From the NCBI RefSeq assembly GCF_014323725.1, contig NZ_JABVED010000001.1, positions 478,505 through 542,504 on the forward strand: a stretch of 64,000 nucleotides of DNA, written 5' to 3'. Positions 61,319 to 64,000 of the stretch are shown in pieces; the first letter of the stretch is position 1; every line of letters begins with the position of its first letter. Below the pieces are notes generated by a model. It was not told the DNA's origin, made no database searches, and saw nothing but the letters and a program-made list of their open reading frames with translations. The position numbers and the translations under genes were made by a program. The DNA comes from Actinokineospora xionganensis. GTDB lineage: Bacteria > Actinomycetota > Actinomycetes > Mycobacteriales > Pseudonocardiaceae.

Positions 61319-61918
61319 TTGGGTCCTTCCCCGACCTCCGCGCGGAAGGGTGGAACCACCGAACAGGTCGCTGCCTCGGGTAGCTCATGAGTCGTCGACC
61401 TCGGGGTGCGGCGGTGGGGTGGTCGTGACGGCACGCTCACCCGGGGCCGCGTTGCGGCAGTGCTGTGAGTTCAGGGCATACGCCCCGCACCGCCCGGTCA
61501 GTTCCACCGTGCGCCGCTGCGGGGCGGTTGGTCGACCGCTGCGGACCCGAGGCGGTGAACCTTGTCGGCGGGGCCGCCGTTCTCGGGTCCGCGGTGCGCC
61601 TCCTGGGCGGGGTGCGAGGTGGCGACATTGGTCCGGCCGAACTCGCGGGGAGGGACCCTGGTGCCCAGGCTGCGAAGCCAGGAGCGAGTCTGCGCCCTGC
61701 GGCCCGTGGTGCGAAGCAGACGTAACACCGCCTACATGTCCTGTGCCTTCCTGGGCGGCAGGATCGGGTCTGGTGCGGTGTTCGCGCCTTCGTCCAGTTC
61801 GGCTGGGCGGGTGCGCGCGGGGTGGTGGCGATACGGTCCGGGACGACGCTCGGCCCGTCACCTTCTGCGCTGAACCGGACGCGGTCGCCGCGCGTAAGTA
61901 CGAGTCGGAGGTGGCGCC
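61319..61918. other. 600-base interval without visible gene
   Basis: Only compositional shadow frames are seen on both strands. The last 20 bases carry the RBS GGAGG for the DUF2231 gene. No RNA gene recognised. Confidence 0.4.
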
Positions 61919-62401
61919 ATGCCTGAGTTCGTCAACGGTCTTCCGCTGCACGTGCTGGTCGTGCACATCGTGGTCGTGATGGTCCCGCTGTCGGCCCTGG
62001 GCGCGGTGGTCATCGCCGTGTGGCCCGCCGCGCGGGCCCGGTTCGGGTGGCTGGTGGTGGCCGCGGCGGCGGTCGCGGCCGCCGCGACGCCGGTGGCGAC
62101 CGACAGCGGGAAGAAGCTGGAGCGACGGCTGCCGGAGAACGAGTTGATCAACGTCCATGAGCGGCTGGGCGATCTGATGATCTACTTCACGCTGCCGCTG
62201 TTCGTCGTCGTGCTGGGCCTGATGCTGGCGCACCGCGCCGCCGTACGGGCCGAACCCGCGGCGTGGAGCAAGGTCGCGGTGGTCGCGGCGGCGGTGCTCG
62301 CGGTGGGTCTCGGGGTGGCTTCGGGCGTGCACGCCTACCGCGTCGGCGACGCCGGGGCGCGCGCGGTGTGGGACGGGTTCGACCAGCTACCCGTCAGGTG
62401 A
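61919..62401 (+). CDS. DUF2231 membrane protein
   Basis: This 160-residue protein has four hydrophobic helices. The N-terminal LHVLVVHIVVVMVPL and the mid-protein NVHERLGDLMIYF (His-Glu) are hallmarks of DUF2231, a family of predicted heme- or quinone-linked membrane proteins of unknown function. ATG 61919 follows GGAGG by 7 bases. Its 3' end overlaps the convergent DUF5703 gene by 8 bases. Confidence 0.87.
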   Translation: MPEFVNGLPLHVLVVHIVVVMVPLSALGAVVIAVWPAARARFGWLVVAAAAVAAAATPVATDSGKKLERRLPENELINVHERLGDLMIYFTLPLFVVVLGLMLAHRAAVRAEPAAWSKVAVVAAAVLAVGLGVASGVHAYRVGDAGARAVWDGFDQLPVR

Positions 62402-62606
62402 TGATGCCGGGCTGCGGGTGCGGACGCCGTTTGCGCCGCAGCCAGACTTTGCGGGTGCCGTCGGAGTAGAGCCGCACGTTCGACAGCTCCCATCCGGCGA
62501 ACTCCGCGTGGATCGCCAGTTGCGTGGCCGCTGTCAGCCGCGACACCGCGGGTGGCAGCCGCAGCGGCCGGTACTCCCAATCGCCTTCGACCACCCCGTC
62601 GCTCAT
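62394..62606 (-). CDS. DUF5703-like small protein
   Basis: This 70-residue protein starts MSDGVVEGDWEYRPLRLPPA and has FAGWELSNVRLYSDGTRKVW then LRRK. This W-E-Y...G-W-E-L-x-x-V-R-L-Y-x-D-G-x-R pattern is common in actinobacteria. Its ATG shares ATGA with the stop of the upstream lipoprotein gene, so the two are co-translated. Function unknown. Confidence 0.8.
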   Translation of the reverse strand: MSDGVVEGDWEYRPLRLPPAVSRLTAATQLAIHAEFAGWELSNVRLYSDGTRKVWLRRKRRPHPQPGIIT

Positions 62607-63598
62607 GGTTCGATCACCTGGACACCTCCTCCGTTGGCGGACGCGACGACCACGCGTCCACTGGCCGGGTCGACGGCCACCGAGTTCGGCTGGCCGACGG
62701 TAGGGAACCGGTAACGCTGTTCGGGTTGTTCGCCGGCCACGTCGAAGCCGACCACTTCGTTGGTCTCGGTCAGGGTGACCCACGCCAGGTCGCGGCGGGG
62801 GTCGAAGGCGATGGCGTACGGGCCGCCGGGCACGGGGAAGCGCTGGCGCATCAGCAGCGGGTCCAGGGAGAACGCCAGCAGGGCGCCGCCGCGGGTGTCG
62901 GCGACCAGAATTCGGCCGAACCGGTCGACGGTGCCGTTGGTGGCGCCCTGCCCGGCGCGCAGGCCTTCGCCGACGGTGCCTTTGGCGACGTCGAGTTCGA
63001 ACACCGCGTTGCGCAGCCGGTCGAGGACGGCGGCGCGGTCGCCCACGGCGTAGACCTGGTCGGCGCTGAGCAGGCCGCCGGTGATCGTTCGGGTGCCCGC
63101 GCCGTCGAGCACGGCGACGGACTTGCGGTCGCGCACGGCCACCAGGGTGCTGTCGCGGTACGCGGCGGCGTTGGCGGCGGTGCCGTCGACGGGCGAGGAG
63201 GTGACCTCAGCGACGGGCAGGCTGATCCGCACCACCGTCTTGCCGGTCGAGGCCAGCAGCGGGCCGCCCTCGGCGGCGAGGGCCAGGGACTCGGCGGCGG
63301 TGGGCAGGTCGACCGTGCGGGGTTCGCCGCCGAGCTTGTCGAGGTCGTAGAGCCGCAGGCCAGGGGGGTTGTCCACGGCGACGGCCAGGGTGCGGGTGCG
63401 GTCGTCGACGATGGCGGCGGACACCGCGGCCAGCGGCAGGACCGAACCGGTCGGGGTTGTGGCGGGCGCGGGGGAGTGCGCGGCGGTGGCGGCTACCGGG
63501 TTGTCGGACACCATCAGCTCGTCTTGCGGCTGCCCGTTGGACGAGCACCCGGCAAGGGTGGCGATAGCGACGACGGCGGCGCCCAGGCGTCGCGACAA
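62603..63598 (-). CDS. YncE/NHL-like beta-propeller lipoprotein
   Basis: The 331-residue exported lipoprotein has a signal with lipobox LAGC (Cys18). It then has a propeller with repeated blades (FGRILVADTRGGALLAFSLD; YAIAFDPRRDLAWVTLTETN; PNSVAVDPASGRVVVASANG). Start: TTG 63598, with GGAGG 4 bases upstream; no other start gives the signal peptide cleanly. It is operonic with the DUF5703 gene. Likely an extracytoplasmic binding propeller. Confidence 0.82.
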   Translation of the reverse strand: MSRRLGAAVVAIATLAGCSSNGQPQDELMVSDNPVAATAAHSPAPATTPTGSVLPLAAVSAAIVDDRTRTLAVAVDNPPGLRLYDLDKLGGEPRTVDLPTAAESLALAAEGGPLLASTGKTVVRISLPVAEVTSSPVDGTAANAAAYRDSTLVAVRDRKSVAVLDGAGTRTITGGLLSADQVYAVGDRAAVLDRLRNAVFELDVAKGTVGEGLRAGQGATNGTVDRFGRILVADTRGGALLAFSLDPLLMRQRFPVPGGPYAIAFDPRRDLAWVTLTETNEVVGFDVAGEQPEQRYRFPTVGQPNSVAVDPASGRVVVASANGGGVQVIEP

Positions 63599-63764
63599 GT
63601 TTCCTCCGGTGGAAAAGGGGGTATGGGTCTCACATAAGCATCCCGCACCTTGCCCGAGGAGGCCACGTTCCGCGCCGACATGTCTCTCACATCCGAACAC
63701 CGATTCGACACCAAGCTGTAACAACCGAGGTGTCCGCTCCGAAGCAGTGGGCACGGAGGTATCA

Positions 63765-64000
63765 ATGGCGATAGATCCGGCGCACCTGCCTATCTTCGGT
63801 GACCCGCGGCCCAGTGAGGCGCCCGCGGTGGTCCGCGCGGCCCGTGGGCTGTTCATCACCCAGGTCGTGCTGTCCACGGTTCACCTGACCTTGGTCTGGG
63901 CCCGCAGCGGACTGGACCTGTCGCTGTACCTCGTGCCGCTCGCGGTGACCGTGTGGCTGGCGGTGAGCATGTCGGCGGGACGCGACTGGGCGCGGATCGG
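63765..64000 (+). CDS. Membrane protein, 3' end outside window
   Basis: ATG 63765 has GGAGG 6 bases upstream and opens MAIDPAHLPIFGDPRPSEAP, then two hydrophobic helices (GLFITQVVLSTVHLTLVW; YLVPLAVTVWLAVSM). The frame stays open to the window edge (78 codons seen). Too short to assign. Confidence 0.7.
   Translation, partial: MAIDPAHLPIFGDPRPSEAPAVVRAARGLFITQVVLSTVHLTLVWARSGLDLSLYLVPLAVTVWLAVSMSAGRDWARI

Noticed and set aside
61385-62332. 315-residue minus-strand open frame
   Set aside because: His/Arg-rich and antisense to the DUF2231 gene, which has clear family motifs and an RBS.

Overview
The window is high-GC DNA with GTG and TTG starts, overlapping ATGA/GTGA gene junctions and many secreted CBM13/CBM32 enzymes. 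This points to a filamentous actinobacterium, probably of the Pseudonocardiaceae type; that placement is inferred from style, not from a marker gene. No rRNA, CRISPR array or intact insertion sequence was seen.

Layout. (1) 1-4.9 kb: a two-component operon with an HxlR regulator, a duplicated gene pair around a small membrane protein, and an RsbW-like ATPase preceded by three 11-bp-spaced direct repeats. (2) 5.0-10.1 kb: a decayed gene, then a Trypco2 protein with a 1431-residue trypsin-like protease/P-loop NTPase/TPR protein, the architecture of NTP-dependent conflict systems. (3) 10.15-34.5 kb: the most unusual part, an apparently undescribed peptide biosynthetic cluster. The leftward arm encodes an M3 peptidase, an MFS exporter, a 692-residue protein with a possible clan CD protease core and zinc ribbon, a free-standing NRPS A-PCP didomain and a P450. 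The rightward operon starts with a 55-residue candidate precursor or scaffold peptide and a 12-bp attenuator-like hairpin. It continues with an arginase-family enzyme, a TPR protein, a PQQ-type propeller, a second M3 peptidase, an O-methyltransferase, an SDR, an aldo-keto reductase, an Asp/Asn hydroxylase-like enzyme and an ATP-grasp ligase. Beyond a shared terminator lie a JmjC-type cupin and a Tet(M)/OtrA-like ribosomal protection protein with an upstream leader ORF (likely self-resistance), a LuxR-type regulator with a degenerate receiver, and a second ATP-grasp ligase.

(4) 34.7-38.2 kb: a TetR gene divergent from a DUF2867/membrane protein pair across a 22-bp palindrome, then a decayed stretch. 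(5) 38.2-56.9 kb: an amino-sugar/fucosylated glycan utilisation locus. It has a ROK regulator, a lipoprotein binding protein and two permeases, a cytosolic GH20, a secreted sialidase-like protein, an MsiK-like ATPase, a GntR/UTRA regulator, a secreted GH20 with a DasR-like operator on its start codon, a GH29 fucosidase and a parallel beta-helix protein. (6) 57.3-57.7 kb: the C-terminal remnant of a serine recombinase whose stop codon lies inside tRNA-Leu(GAG). (7) 57.8-64 kb: housekeeping-like genes, including an M20 peptidase, an alpha/beta hydrolase lacking its nucleophile serine, DUF305, DUF2231 and DUF5703 proteins, a propeller lipoprotein and a membrane protein cut by the window edge.

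How it works together (inference): in region 3 the A-PCP/P450 pair would supply a beta-hydroxylated amino acid, and the ATP-grasp enzymes would form amide bonds, perhaps on the ribosomal peptide. The oxidoreductases, methyltransferase and peptidases would finish it, MFS would export it, and the EF-G-like protein would protect the ribosome. In region 5 secreted exoglycosidases release GlcNAc-type sugars that the ABC transporter imports, with GlcNAc-sensing GntR and ROK regulators as likely controllers.
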